Assembly: GCA_036513415.1 (NCBI GenBank)
Contig: DATBZA010000137.1
Span: 1-64,000 of the forward strand
From: 40CM-4-68-19 sp036513415
Lineage (GTDB): Bacteria; Myxococcota; Myxococcia; Myxococcales; 40CM-4-68-19
DNA: 64,000 bases
Reading direction: 5' to 3'
In this document: piece after piece, positions 8,534-16,748 of the stretch
Layout: the number at the start of each line of letters is the position of its first letter
Numbering within the stretch: the stretch's first letter is position 1
Position numbers and translations under genes: made by a program
The notes under the pieces: generated by a model
What the model was told of the DNA's origin: nothing
What the model saw: only the letters and a program-made list of their open reading frames with translations
Database searches by the model: none

Positions 8534-9412
8534 CTACTTGGGGTTCGGGTTGGTGTTCTGGTCGCTGGTGCCGGTGCCCATGGTGCTGTTCTTGCTCTTC
8601 TTGCTCTTCTTGCTGGACATCATCTCGATCTTGTCCGCCCGGTTCGATGCGGGGTCGAAGCTCGCCCGCACCTGCGAACCCTCGCGGATCGCGGCGATCC
8701 CGGCCGCCACGGGCTGGCCTCGGCGGAGCACCTGGGTCTGCGAGTCCACGGTCAGCGTGACGCCCTGGTCGAGGGTGATGCTGTTCTGATCGACCTTGGA
8801 GACCGATCCGGTCACAGTGCGCAGGTTCCCTTGGTCGCCCGAGGAAGGCCCCATTGCCGTGGCGGAGCTGCCCGTGCCGGCGGCGCCCGCCGCCGACGTG
8901 CCGGTGTTGCCGCTCTGACCGCTGTTCGCGGTGTCGGTGCTGCCGTACGTATCGGAGGGCGTCGAGCCGGTAGTGTCGCTCTGCTGGCTGGAGGCCGTGC
9001 CGGTCCCCGCGCTGGACGCACCGGTGTTCGAGGCGCTGCTCTGATCGGAGGCGCCCGAAGTCGTGCCGCTCTGGCCGGAGGTCGCGCCGGCCGCGCCGGC
9101 TCCGGCGGCACCGGCGGCACCGGCGGCACCGGCGGTGCCGGCGGCAGTGCCGGGGCTCACGCCGGACGACGAGCTGCTGCCCTGGTTGTCCGCCGTCGCC
9201 GAGGAGCTGCTCGACGGCTGGTTGTTCATGGAACCTTGGGTATTCGTATCGGTGCTGCCGGTCGTCGCCGTGGTCGTGCCCTGCGCGTTCGCCTCCGTCG
9301 CCGCCGTCGTGCCGGTGCCCGTGTCCTTCGACGAAGTTCGGGTGTTCTCTTTGCTGCTGCTGCAGCCGAAGACCACCGCGGCCGCCAGGGCGAGACCATA
9401 TGCGTACTTCAT
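8534..9412 (-). CDS. Low-complexity lipoprotein with DUF5666-like end
   Basis: A 292-residue predicted outer-membrane or periplasmic lipoprotein. The signal sequence MKYAYGLALAAAVVFGC ends in a lipobox with Cys17. Residues 18-195 are almost only Ser, Thr, Gly, Ala, Asn and Gln, including a collagen-like GAAGAAG run near 96-110. The C-terminal domain (about 200-275: VTGSVSKVDQNSITLDQG onwards) resembles one DUF5666 beta unit, followed by a lysine-rich KKSKKSK tail. The ATG at 9412 is preceded by a strong GAGGAGG site. It is divergent from the Yip1-family gene. The linker composition suggests a flexible or surface spacer. Confidence 0.7.
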   Translation of the reverse strand: MKYAYGLALAAAVVFGCSSSKENTRTSSKDTGTGTTAATEANAQGTTTATTGSTDTNTQGSMNNQPSSSSSATADNQGSSSSSGVSPGTAAGTAGAAGAAGAAGAGAAGATSGQSGTTSGASDQSSASNTGASSAGTGTASSQQSDTTGSTPSDTYGSTDTANSGQSGNTGTSAAGAAGTGSSATAMGPSSGDQGNLRTVTGSVSKVDQNSITLDQGVTLTVDSQTQVLRRGQPVAAGIAAIREGSQVRASFDPASNRADKIEMMSSKKSKKSKNSTMGTGTSDQNTNPNPK

Positions 9413-9559
9413 GTGTTGCCTCCTCAAGGGGTTTCGCGGCGCTTTCAACTGGGGGCGCCGCTCCAAAAACGCCGGGATGTCTCCGGCTGCTTCGCAGAGG
9501 TAGGCATCGTGCAGTCGCCACGGAAGCTTCCCAGCCGTCCGGCCGGTCCATGAGCGGAC

Positions 9560-10411
9560 ATGCTAGAAGGCGCTGTGCTCGCGCGCTGTCCCAGCTGCCG
9601 GAACACGTTCAGCACGGACCATCCCGGCCACCAGCTCTGTCCAGTCTGTGGCAAGGCGCTGGTCGTCCCCGAGCCTGCTCCGGCCGCACCCGGCGCACTC
9701 CAAACCGGGCTGCCCGAGGGACCCGGCACTCCCTGGGAGCGCCGCGCCGAACTGGGGTTCTGGAGGGGGTGGGCGCAGACCGTGCAGCTGGCCCTGCTGG
9801 AACCGGGCAAGCTCTTCGCGGCGGTCCGCCTGGACAAGGGTGCGGCACAACTCGGATTCGCTGTGTTCACCATCTCCGTGTCCTGGGCTTTGGGCCAGCT
9901 CCTCGAGGCCCTCCTGCTCCGGGGGCAACGGGAACGGCTGCGCGCGATCCTGGGCACTCTTTCCCAGGACCCCGACCTCGCTCCGGTGTTGCAGCGCATG
10001 ATCCAGACGCAACTGGAGGCGAGCTCGCCGGGCTGGGTCATCGGGCTCGCGCTGCTCACGCCCGTGGTCGCTCTCGTGTTCCTCTACCTGAACGCCGCAG
10101 TCACGCACGCCGTGGCGGCGCTCCTGGGCCAGGCGAAGCGGGGGTTTGCGGCCACATTCGCCGCTTGCGCCTACGCCTGCGCGCCGCTGGTGCTGTTGGC
10201 GGTCCCGGCCTGTGGCTCGATCGTCGGCATCATCTGGGTCGTCGTGCTGACGTCGATCGGCCTCAAAGTCACGCATCGCATTTCCACCGGAGCGGCGGCG
10301 GCGGCGGTGCTCGCCCCCTACTTCGTGCTCTGCTGTGTGATGTTCCTGGTGATGGGATCGCTGATGATGGCGTTGCGGAGCGCAGCGCACGGGGCGCAGG
10401 GACTGCCGTGA
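9560..10411 (+). CDS. Zinc-ribbon plus Yip1-family membrane protein
   Basis: A 283-residue protein. The N-terminal CPSC...CPVC (about 10-31) is a zinc ribbon; residues 60-275 contain about five hydrophobic helices with the layout of the Yip1 domain, as in bacterial YIP1 proteins of unknown role. The start could be the ATG at 9560 or the GTG at 9575, which has an AGAAGG upstream and gives the more usual VLARCPSC N-terminus. The stop codon overlaps the next gene start as GTGA, so it is coupled to the DUF2752 gene and plsY. Confidence 0.7.
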   Translation: MLEGAVLARCPSCRNTFSTDHPGHQLCPVCGKALVVPEPAPAAPGALQTGLPEGPGTPWERRAELGFWRGWAQTVQLALLEPGKLFAAVRLDKGAAQLGFAVFTISVSWALGQLLEALLLRGQRERLRAILGTLSQDPDLAPVLQRMIQTQLEASSPGWVIGLALLTPVVALVFLYLNAAVTHAVAALLGQAKRGFAATFAACAYACAPLVLLAVPACGSIVGIIWVVVLTSIGLKVTHRISTGAAAAAVLAPYFVLCCVMFLVMGSLMMALRSAAHGAQGLP

Positions 10412-10806
10412 TCGCGCGCGCCGGCCGCCCGTCGCTGCACGCGGTCGCGCTCGCCGGCATCGCGATGTTGTTGCTCGCCGCAGCGGCCGCGCTGCCGCTC
10501 GATGCGCCGCCGCTCTCGCTCTTCTTCTGCCCGTTCCGGGCCGCCACCGGTTTTCCCTGCCCCGGATGCGGCTGCACCCGCGCCTTCCACTTCGCGGTGC
10601 GCGGGCAGCTCGCCGCGGCGTTCTACTGCAGCCCCTTGGGAATGCTGCTCGCGCTCACCTCCGCCGCGCACCTTCTCTGGACGGCCTTGCGCATCGCCGG
10701 CCTTCCCTACGCGCCGGCCCTCCAGCTCACTCGCCGAGCGCGCTGGGCCGCGGCGGCCACGCTCGCCGCAAGCTGGCTCTTCGTCGCGCTGCGGAACGGA
10801 CCATGA
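10408..10806 (+). CDS. DUF2752 membrane protein
   Basis: A 132-residue protein with three hydrophobic helices. Its central signature FPCPGCGCTRAFHFAVRG (about 50-67), a Cys-rich stretch directly after a helix, is diagnostic of DUF2752, whose function is not known. The GTG start overlaps the Yip1 stop (GTGA) and its own stop overlaps plsY (ATGA), so the three genes are translationally coupled. Association with plsY hints at envelope physiology, without further evidence. Confidence 0.8.
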   Translation: MIARAGRPSLHAVALAGIAMLLLAAAAALPLDAPPLSLFFCPFRAATGFPCPGCGCTRAFHFAVRGQLAAAFYCSPLGMLLALTSAAHLLWTALRIAGLPYAPALQLTRRARWAAAATLAASWLFVALRNGP

Positions 10807-11372
10807 TCTGGCTGTGGGCGGTCGTGGCCTACCTCTGCGGGTCGATCCCGTTCGGGCTGCTGATCGCCAAGGCGGCCACAGGCAGCGACGTTCGCGCCGC
10901 GGGCTCGGGAAACATCGGGGCCACCAACGTGGCGCGCGTGGCGGGGAGGCCTGCCGCCATCGCCACGCTGGTTCTCGATGCGCTCAAGGGTCTGGTGCCC
11001 GTCCTGATCGCGGCGCGCACGCCGGAGGCGCCGCCGATGCTGGCGTCGGGGTGCGCGATCGCCGCCGTGATCGGGCACTGCTTTCCGGTCTGGTTGGGGT
11101 TTCAGGGCGGAAAGGGCGTGGCCACCGGGCTCGGCGTTGCCTTGGCCCTCGCGCCCCTGGCAGCCGCCGCGGGAGCGGCGACGTGGCTCGTGCTCTACAA
11201 GCTGTTCCGCATCTCGAGCGTCGGCTCGCTCGCGGGTGCAGCGGTGGCGCTGGCCGTCGGCATGGTCACGGCCGACCGCTACGCCGTCTATGGACTGGTC
11301 GGGGTGGCGCTCATCATCGTGCTCCGGCACCGGGCGAACATCCGCCGCTTGCTGGCGCGGCAGGGTGGCTAG
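10803..11372 (+). CDS. plsY: Acyl-phosphate:glycerol-3-phosphate acyltransferase PlsY
   Basis: A 189-residue inner-membrane enzyme that transfers the acyl group from acyl-phosphate to glycerol-3-phosphate, the first step of phospholipid synthesis in most bacteria. The three loop motifs are visible: CGSIPFGLLIA near residue 12, GSGNIGATNVAR near 35, and FQGGKGVATGLGV near 100. Five hydrophobic segments and the length fit the family. The ATG overlaps the DUF2752 stop codon. The partner gene plsX is not in the window. Confidence 0.95.
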   Translation: MIWLWAVVAYLCGSIPFGLLIAKAATGSDVRAAGSGNIGATNVARVAGRPAAIATLVLDALKGLVPVLIAARTPEAPPMLASGCAIAAVIGHCFPVWLGFQGGKGVATGLGVALALAPLAAAAGAATWLVLYKLFRISSVGSLAGAAVALAVGMVTADRYAVYGLVGVALIIVLRHRANIRRLLARQGG

Positions 11373-11459
11373 CCCCTCCAAGCCCCAGCCTGCCCGTCCC
11401 TTGTGGGCTTCATCGCCCGGACAGCATCATCGTGTATCGGGTCTGGGAGGAGGAGGAGA

Positions 11460-12158
11460 ATGGCAGCGTACGACCGCAGCTCCGGCACCACCAGCTTGCG
11501 CAGTGAGGCCGACGGCCGCCTGGATCGGCCCTTGCGCCTCGACTGGAGCGCGCTCTTCGCCGGAACGTTGATCGGCTGGGGCGTGCTGCTCGTCCTCTCG
11601 CTGATCGGCATCGTCCTCGGCCTTTCGGTGATCGATCCGTTCACGGCGCGTCCAGCCACCTCCAACTCCGGCGCGGCCCTCTGGGGAGCCGTGAGCGCCG
11701 TCGTCTCCTCCTTCATCGGCGGATTCGCGGTGGTCCGTCTCGCCGGGGACCGCCGCCGCGGGGAGAGCCTGGTCCATGGCACCGTATCCTGGGCGATGTC
11801 GATGCTGCTCGCGGGCCTGATCGCGCTCTTCATCTCGGGCGTGGCCGCCTTCACGCGCACTCCTGCGCGCAACACCGCGATCTCGAGGAATACCCGCGGG
11901 CAGACGGCCGCCCTGGTGGCGACCTCGGGCAACGGGCCCGTGGTGGCGATCTTCGCGGCGGGCGGCGCGGTGCTGGCACTGGTGGGCTCTCTGCTCGGGT
12001 CCCTGGCGGCGGCGAGCCGTTCGAGCGGCGTCCCGTTCTCGGACGAGCTCCGGCTGCGGCGCCGCGAAGCGGACGGGCATCCTGGGACCGAGCCGCCGGT
12101 GCCACCCGCGAGCGACGTGCGGCGCGACGAAACCACCATCCTGCCGCCCACGCACTGA
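11460..12158 (+). CDS. Unknown multi-spanning membrane protein
   Basis: A 232-residue protein with a polar N-terminus (about 30 residues), four hydrophobic helices (near 35-60, 75-97, 110-135 and 160-185) and a polar C-terminal tail rich in Arg, Pro and Thr. The loop between helices 2 and 3 has RLAGDRRRGESLVHGTVSW, a pattern common in small bacterial inner-membrane proteins of unknown role. The ATG at 11460 directly follows AGGAGGAG. It lies 87 bp after plsY on the same strand and may be co-transcribed. I cannot assign a function. Confidence 0.6.
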   Translation: MAAYDRSSGTTSLRSEADGRLDRPLRLDWSALFAGTLIGWGVLLVLSLIGIVLGLSVIDPFTARPATSNSGAALWGAVSAVVSSFIGGFAVVRLAGDRRRGESLVHGTVSWAMSMLLAGLIALFISGVAAFTRTPARNTAISRNTRGQTAALVATSGNGPVVAIFAAGGAVLALVGSLLGSLAAASRSSGVPFSDELRLRRREADGHPGTEPPVPPASDVRRDETTILPPTH

Positions 12159-12164
12159 ATGTCC

Positions 12165-12258
12165 GCGCTCAAGCGGTAGCCCCTGAGTTGGCTGCGGCGG
12201 CCGGAATTTGGGGTTGCGCTAAAGCGTAGGCGCTAAGAATCTTCTCTCGCCGCGCCTA
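12165..12258. repeat. Palindromic intergenic repeat (PAL), copy 2
   Basis: Between two convergent genes lie two decayed copies of the palindromic repeat. One carries GCGCTCAAGCGGTAGCCC with a GCGGCGGCCGG inner arm (12165-12202). The other carries GCGCTAAAGCGTAGGCGC and ends at CGCCTAG. The CTA at 12256-12258 is the stop codon of the HPr gene. Arms are less perfect than in the other copies. Confidence 0.6.
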
Positions 12259-12540
12259 GCCAAGCTCCTCGTTGAAGCCTTTTTCAAACAGCTCCCCGAT
12301 CGCGTCCGCGCATTGCTGGGCTTGTTCGCCCTCGGCGCGCACGGTCACGGTGGTGCCCAGGGCTGCTGCGAGCATCAGCACCCCCATGATGCTCTTGGCG
12401 TTCACCGGCTGGCCGTCCTTCTCCAGCGTCACGTCGCAGGGAAACCGGTTGGCGGCCTGTACGATCTGCGCCGCGGGCCGCGCATGCAGGCCCATCTTGT
12501 TGCGCACCGTGCAGATTTTTTCGACTGACTCGGCCGCCAT
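12256..12540 (-). CDS. ptsH: Phosphocarrier protein HPr
   Basis: A 94-residue HPr, which accepts phosphate from enzyme I and passes it to EIIA domains. The active-site segment MGLHARPAA places the phosphoryl His at residue 19; AKSIMG places a Ser at residue 50, the usual target of HPr kinase. The ATG has GGGAGGGG just upstream. It is the last gene of the EIIA-EIIB-EIIC-EIID-HPr series, 146 bp after the EIID gene. Neither enzyme I nor HPr kinase is in the window, so phosphate must come from a gene elsewhere. Confidence 0.95.
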   Translation of the reverse strand: MAAESVEKICTVRNKMGLHARPAAQIVQAANRFPCDVTLEKDGQPVNAKSIMGVLMLAAALGTTVTVRAEGEQAQQCADAIGELFEKGFNEELG

Positions 12541-12650
12541 GCCCCTCCCTGAAGTCCAGTCTCATTCCATACCCGACCCCAGTTCAGCGCCACAAGCGCA
12601 GGCGTCGGGCTGGAACGCATTTAACAAGCGCGGGGCTTGCGAGCGACCTC

Positions 12651-12688
12651 GCTCGAGCGTAGCCCGCAGACTGCGGCGGCCGGGGCTA
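12651..12688. repeat. Palindromic intergenic repeat (PAL), copy 3
   Basis: Outer arms TAGCCC (12660-12665) and GGGCTA (12683-12688) enclose CGCAG/CTGCG arms, with GCTCGAGCG before the first arm. On the minus strand it reads TAG, hairpin, GGGCTACGCTCGAGC. The CTA at 12686-12688 is the stop codon of the EIID gene. Confidence 0.75.
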
Positions 12689-13441
12689 TACGAACCTCGC
12701 GCCCAGGGCAAGACCGAGCAGGAGGCCACCGTAGACGGCGCGGGTCGGTCCCAGGCGGGGCAGGATCGCCCAGGCCAGGACCATCGTGGAGGCGATCAGA
12801 AGCGCGTGGAAAGGCCTGTCGGGAAATCCTGCCGTCAGGACTCCCCGCGCTGCCAGGGCTCCCGCCAGAGCCGCGCCGCATGCCTTGAGCAGCGCGGTGC
12901 CGCTCGCCAGGTGCGCGCGCCTCACCGCGTCGACGACGCCCTCGCCGCGCGCGTAGCCGGTGGCGAACAGCCACACGCGCGCGGGAAGATGGACGGCGTT
13001 GTAGAGGGCGAGGAAGACGAAGATGCAACCCAGCCCCAGGAAAGGCTCCGTCGCCGCTGCCAGGAGCGCCGCGGCCGGCCGGAGCGCCAGCCAGAAGAAA
13101 CCGTCGCCGAGGGCGGCGAAGGGCGGCCCGAGCGCTCGCTTGAAGCTGGACACGACTTCCGGCGGCGACTGTCCGCCGGCGACGCGCTCCTCGAGGTGGA
13201 CCGCGCCGCCGAGGATGGCCGCCGCCAGGTAGGGATGGCAGTTGAAGAACTCCAGGTGCCGCGCCACCGCCTTCGCACACTCGGCGGGCTCCGGATACAG
13301 CTCGCGGAGCGCCGGCGTGATCGCGTCCGCGAAGCCGAGGTTCTGCATCCCGCGCGGGTTCCAGGCTGCTTGAAGGAAGAGCGACCGGACGAAGACGCGG
13401 GCGAGCGTCGGGGTCGAGACGCGTCGAACCGGGTGCGCCAT
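12686..13441 (-). CDS. PTS mannose/fructose/sorbose family EIID component
   Basis: A 251-residue membrane component of a mannose-type PTS permease; EIID forms the transport unit with EIIC. Family features are LFLQAAWNPRGMQNLGFA near residue 16-33, FFNCHPYLAAAILG near 65-78, and LGDGFFWLALRP near 112, followed by hydrophobic C-terminal segments. The ATG at 13441 is chosen because GGAGG sits five bases upstream; an alternative GTG at 13459 would overlap the EIIC stop. The stop codon is supplied by a palindromic repeat. Confidence 0.85.
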   Translation of the reverse strand: MAHPVRRVSTPTLARVFVRSLFLQAAWNPRGMQNLGFADAITPALRELYPEPAECAKAVARHLEFFNCHPYLAAAILGGAVHLEERVAGGQSPPEVVSSFKRALGPPFAALGDGFFWLALRPAAALLAAATEPFLGLGCIFVFLALYNAVHLPARVWLFATGYARGEGVVDAVRRAHLASGTALLKACGAALAGALAARGVLTAGFPDRPFHALLIASTMVLAWAILPRLGPTRAVYGGLLLGLALGARFV

Positions 13442-13455
13442 CGCCACCTCCGGAA

Positions 13456-14187
13456 TCACGACAGCCCCCGGATGGCCAGGGTGATGGCGATCACGGTCGC
13501 GGCGCAGATCGCCGCCAGGGCGGGTGCGCGCGGATCGCGGATGGCACGGACCGCGCAAGCCGCGGCGACGGCCCACACCGCATGCCACGCCCCTTCCAGC
13601 GCCGACAGCTCGGCCGGCCGGCATTTCAGGCGCACGAACGCGAGCACCGGCGATACCAGGACGCAGACGGCGCAGATCCCGGCTGCGGCTCCAAAGGGCA
13701 GGAGCAGCCCGCGCAGGTTCACCCGCGCCGCATCCGGGTCACCGCCCGCTGCCCGCTCCAGGGCCTCTTCCATCAGCTGCGTGTTCCGCGCTTCGGAGGC
13801 GCGCTCGAGACGGCGGCCGAAGAAAGCGAGCGGCAGGAGGAGCGCGAGACCCACGGCCGCAAGCGGCGCATCCACCCCGGTCCGCGCCGCCAGGCCCGCC
13901 GGGATCACCGCGGCGGTCATCGCGGCCGCCAGCAGCGACTCGTTGTCCGGCAGGCTTCCCCCGAGGTTCACGCCGCCCAGGAACAAGAGCTCGAGAGGAA
14001 TCCCCAAAAGCAGGCCGCCCTGCGCATCGCCCATTCCCCACCCCAGGATCGGCGCCAGCACGATCGGGCGGGACAGCATGAGCTGGAAGGCGCCCTTGCG
14101 CTCGATGGCGGAGAGACCGCCGATGAGCGCCGCGACCGCCGCGAGGAAGAACAGTTGCGGCGCGCCGCCGGCCGGGAGCGGAAGCAT
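13456..14187 (-). CDS. PTS mannose/fructose/sorbose family EIIC component
   Basis: A 243-residue membrane protein with about six hydrophobic segments. Motifs of the mannose-family IIC are visible: LSRPIVLAPILGWGMGD (about 38-54), then GIPLELLFLGGVNLGGSLP (62-80) with the Asn/Glu-bearing loop. It should form the sugar-conducting part with EIID. It sits 21 bp after the EIIB gene and ends 14 bp before the EIID ATG. The transported sugar cannot be inferred; in some deltaproteobacteria such systems have regulatory rather than uptake roles. Confidence 0.85.
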   Translation of the reverse strand: MLPLPAGGAPQLFFLAAVAALIGGLSAIERKGAFQLMLSRPIVLAPILGWGMGDAQGGLLLGIPLELLFLGGVNLGGSLPDNESLLAAAMTAAVIPAGLAARTGVDAPLAAVGLALLLPLAFFGRRLERASEARNTQLMEEALERAAGGDPDAARVNLRGLLLPFGAAAGICAVCVLVSPVLAFVRLKCRPAELSALEGAWHAVWAVAAACAVRAIRDPRAPALAAICAATVIAITLAIRGLS

Positions 14188-14208
14188 CGGGTCCTTCTTT
14201 ACACCCGG

Positions 14209-14718
14209 TCAGGCCGCGGCGAAGCGCGCTTTCAGATCCGGAAGCCGCAACGGCGCCTCGGAAGGCACGGCGCGGACCTCGACCTGGGTTCCCGCGCGCG
14301 ACAGCTTCTCCAGGGCCGCCAGCTCGCCGGCGTCGAGAAAGACCGATGGGGAGACCTGCTTGCGACCCCTCCCGAAATGCACGTTGCCCAGGTTGAGCTG
14401 CGGAACCGGCACTCCGGCCTCGCTTAGCGCGACGGCGTCGCGCACGTCGCGCAGCAGGACCAGCGTGCGGGGCGCCTGCGGGCCCTTGCCTCCCGGCCGG
14501 AGCAGCCCCGCCGCTGCCTCCACGCGCAGGACCTCGAAGTTGACGCCCGGCGGAATCGCCAGCGCCATCGCCGAGCGCGCCAGGACGTTCCCCGCCGCCT
14601 CGTCGTCGGCGACCAGGATGCCGTGCGCGTCGAGCGCCGGGAGCCAGGCCTCCAAGACCTGGCCGTGCACGAGACGGTTGTCGACGCGCACCAGCGCCAC
14701 GCCCGGCGCCTTGTTCAA
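14209..14718 (-). CDS. PTS mannose-family EIIB component
   Basis: A 169-residue cytoplasmic component that takes phosphate from EIIA and gives it to the incoming sugar. The phosphorylated His is in VDNRLVHGQV (His18); later conserved segments are VADDEAAGN and QLNLGNVHFG. The start is a TTG that overlaps the EIIA stop codon (TTGA) and has a GGAGG five bases upstream, which gives the normal family length; no ATG fits. Translation is probably coupled to EIIA. Confidence 0.85.
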   Translation of the reverse strand: MNKAPGVALVRVDNRLVHGQVLEAWLPALDAHGILVADDEAAGNVLARSAMALAIPPGVNFEVLRVEAAAGLLRPGGKGPQAPRTLVLLRDVRDAVALSEAGVPVPQLNLGNVHFGRGRKQVSPSVFLDAGELAALEKLSRAGTQVEVRAVPSEAPLRLPDLKARFAAA

Positions 14719-15116
14719 CCAATCCTCCGGATCGAGTCGCTCAGGTGACCGATGGACCTCTGGCCCGCCTCGGCGAGGTCGTGGGCGATCTGGGCGATGC
14801 CCTTCCCGCTCGTTCGCAGCCCGGAGAGCTTCAGCAGCATGGGGAGATTGACGCCGGTGACCACTTCCACCTTTCGCTCCAGGAGGAACGAAACGCACAG
14901 GTTGGTGGGTGAGCCGCCCAGCAGGTCGGTGAGCAGCAGCACGCCCTCGCCCTGGTCGACGCGCTGGATCGCCGCCTTCAGGTCTCCGCGCATGTCGGGC
15001 GAGGTGGCGACGACGCTCACCGGCACGACCAGGTCGAGGCGTCCCACCACCGCCTCCGCGGTACGGATCATCTCCTCGGCCAGCTTGCCGTGCGTTGCGA
15101 CCACGACGCCGATCAT
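14715..15116 (-). CDS. PTS mannose-family EIIA component
   Basis: A 133-residue cytoplasmic EIIA of the mannose family. The phosphoryl-accepting His is in VVATHGKLAEEM (His9), and LLLTDLLGGSPTN (about 66-78) is the second family motif. It accepts phosphate from HPr and passes it to EIIB. It is the first gene of the PTS operon; the upstream gap of 46 bp to a small membrane protein leaves room for little more than a ribosome-binding site, so transcription may begin further upstream. Confidence 0.9.
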   Translation of the reverse strand: MIGVVVATHGKLAEEMIRTAEAVVGRLDLVVPVSVVATSPDMRGDLKAAIQRVDQGEGVLLLTDLLGGSPTNLCVSFLLERKVEVVTGVNLPMLLKLSGLRTSGKGIAQIAHDLAEAGQRSIGHLSDSIRRIG

Positions 15117-15162
15117 GGGTGCAATGTAACGCAACCGGGCGGCGTCCGCAGGAAAGCTGCAG

Positions 15163-15657
15163 TCAGCTCTTGGAAACCTTGAGCTGGACCTTGGGTGGAT
15201 CCTCGATCGCCGGTGGCCCTTCCCTGGCCGGCTCGCTGTGCACCCCGGGCGCCGCCGCACGGTACATCGCGAGGGTGAGCGCGAGCAGGGGAAGGTCCGT
15301 GGCAAGCACCGCCGCGAGCGCGCGCGACCGCTCGCCGCCGGCGAGGTGCACAGCGGCGAGCGCGCTGGAGGTGAGCTTGGCGACGGCGACGGGCAGGATC
15401 GCGTGCCGGCGCTCGCGCGGCCGGGCCGCGGTGACGAGGCAAGCGGTCCCCACTGCCGTCATCATCGCCACCGCGAGCACGTTCCAGAAGAGCGGCTCCG
15501 GCCCCAGCGCGGCGACGTCCGCGTCGAGCGTCGCGATCCGGTAGCTCAACCCGGGGAAGATCGCGAAGCAGAGCGCGCCTGCGAAGTACACCACCGCGAA
15601 GAGACGGCAGAATGCGGCAAGACGGCTTTCCTGGGGAGTGAGAACGGGCGGCGGCAC
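15163..15657 (-). CDS. Unknown four-helix membrane protein
   Basis: A 164-residue protein with four hydrophobic helices (about 13-35, 56-78, 88-108, 112-132) and a polar C-terminal tail of about 30 residues ending in lysine-rich sequence. The start is a GTG with only a weak upstream site. It precedes the PTS EIIA gene by 46 bp on the same strand and could share its transcript. I do not recognise the family. Confidence 0.55.
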   Translation of the reverse strand: MPPPVLTPQESRLAAFCRLFAVVYFAGALCFAIFPGLSYRIATLDADVAALGPEPLFWNVLAVAMMTAVGTACLVTAARPRERRHAILPVAVAKLTSSALAAVHLAGGERSRALAAVLATDLPLLALTLAMYRAAAPGVHSEPAREGPPAIEDPPKVQLKVSKS

Positions 15658-15743
15658 GCGCCGCTTTCTATCACAGGCCAGCGCCGCAGGCGCTCAGCCG
15701 CGGTGCGTGGGCGGGTGCATCTCGCGACGGTGAGGCCGGCTCT

Positions 15744-16235
15744 CTACGCCGTGGGGCGGCGGTGCCGCTGCAAGATCCGACCGAACTCGCGCGTATGCGC
15801 GCGGGCCACCACCAGCGACAGACGCAGGCTCTCGCCTCCGCCGGTCAGCTCGACGGAGCTCAGCTCGCCGTACGAGAGGCCCAACCGGCCGGAATGCGCG
15901 AACCCGTCGTCGATGGAGAGCCGGTAACCGAGGCAAAGGTTGTCGCCGCCGTCTGGATGCGGCTCCAGGTCCAGCGACATGGCGAGCGGCTCGCGGCGCG
16001 GGCCACCGTCCTGTGCGAGGTTGAGATGGACCGGGCGCCCTTCCTCGCCGATCAGCATCGGGCTGGCCAGGAGGTCGCCGGCACCGTTGCGCACCTCGAT
16101 GGAGTACAGCACCGTCTCCGAGCGTGGCTCGTCCGGACGGAGCTGCCCGAACGTCAGCTCTGCGCCGAGCAGGCCAAACGCAAGTCCCGCCAAGGCGGAC
16201 AGGATCCGCGCTGCTGCGGGCCGTCGGCGCTGCAT
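15744..16235 (-). CDS. Exported protein of unknown function
   Basis: A 163-residue protein. The N-terminus (several Arg, then ILSALAGLAFGLLGAELTFG) is a signal peptide. The mature part has alternating strands: VLYSIEVRNGAGDLLASPML, LAMSLDLEPHPDGG, LCLGYRLSIDDG and LRLSLVVARA, suggesting a small beta-sandwich. The ATG at 16235 follows GGAGGAGGAG at good spacing. It is divergent from the DUF4149 gene. I found no family name. Confidence 0.6.
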   Translation of the reverse strand: MQRRRPAAARILSALAGLAFGLLGAELTFGQLRPDEPRSETVLYSIEVRNGAGDLLASPMLIGEEGRPVHLNLAQDGGPRREPLAMSLDLEPHPDGGDNLCLGYRLSIDDGFAHSGRLGLSYGELSSVELTGGGESLRLSLVVARAHTREFGRILQRHRRPTA

Positions 16236-16325
16236 CAAGCTCCTCCTCCGAGAAACATCTACTGTTTCAGGGCGGCGGCACAAGGTCAAGATTGCGTTCC
16301 AGTGCTCCGTGTTACACAGGGGTGG

Positions 16326-16748
16326 ATGGGGCTGATTTTGCTGAGGTTTGCTCTCGCTGTCTGGTTCGGCGGCGGCCTTGCGACGGTCTTCGCGACGAGG
16401 TCGATTTTTGCGGTCGCGGAAACCCGCCAGCAGGGGGGACGATTTTCCGGCGCCGTGCTGTCGAGCTTCCTCTGGCTGCGCTGGGCGGCGGCAGCGCTGA
16501 CCGCCGCCGCCTGGCTCTTCGTGCGCGGCGCCCCGATCTGGTGGGCCAGCGCGGCCGCCTTGCTCACGCTCGTCCACGCTTTGCTCGATGCTCGAATCCG
16601 CGCTTTTCGGGACCAGCTCGGCGGCTCGATTGAAGGGCTCGACGCCCTGGACCCGCGGCGGAAGCGTTGGGGCGCGCTGCACGGCGCGAGCGTCCTGCTG
16701 CTCCTGGCGCAGATCGCCTGCGCGGGCGCCGGCCTCGCCGCGCAGTAG
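16326..16748 (+). CDS. DUF4149 membrane protein
   Basis: A 140-residue protein with four hydrophobic helices. The C-terminal loop FRDQLGGSIEGLDALDPRRK followed by WGALHGASVLLLL (about 96-131) is characteristic of the DUF4149 (TMEM205-like) family, whose role is not known. The ATG at 16326 gives a normal family length. About 290 bp without a gene follow before mreB; that interval holds GTTATGCT near 17000 as a possible -10 box, but I see no clear -35. Confidence 0.7.
   Translation: MGLILLRFALAVWFGGGLATVFATRSIFAVAETRQQGGRFSGAVLSSFLWLRWAAAALTAAAWLFVRGAPIWWASAAALLTLVHALLDARIRAFRDQLGGSIEGLDALDPRRKRWGALHGASVLLLLAQIACAGAGLAAQ

Noticed and set aside
14209..14898. Longer EIIB with an N-terminal extension of about 60 residues.
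   Set aside because: The extra part is Arg/Pro-rich and lies fully inside the EIIA gene; the TTG start with GGAGG gives the normal family length.
15665..15720. Another palindromic repeat copy near GCGCCGCAGGCGC.
   Set aside because: It shares the GC-rich inner arm but lacks the TAG/CTA outer ends and the conserved tail.
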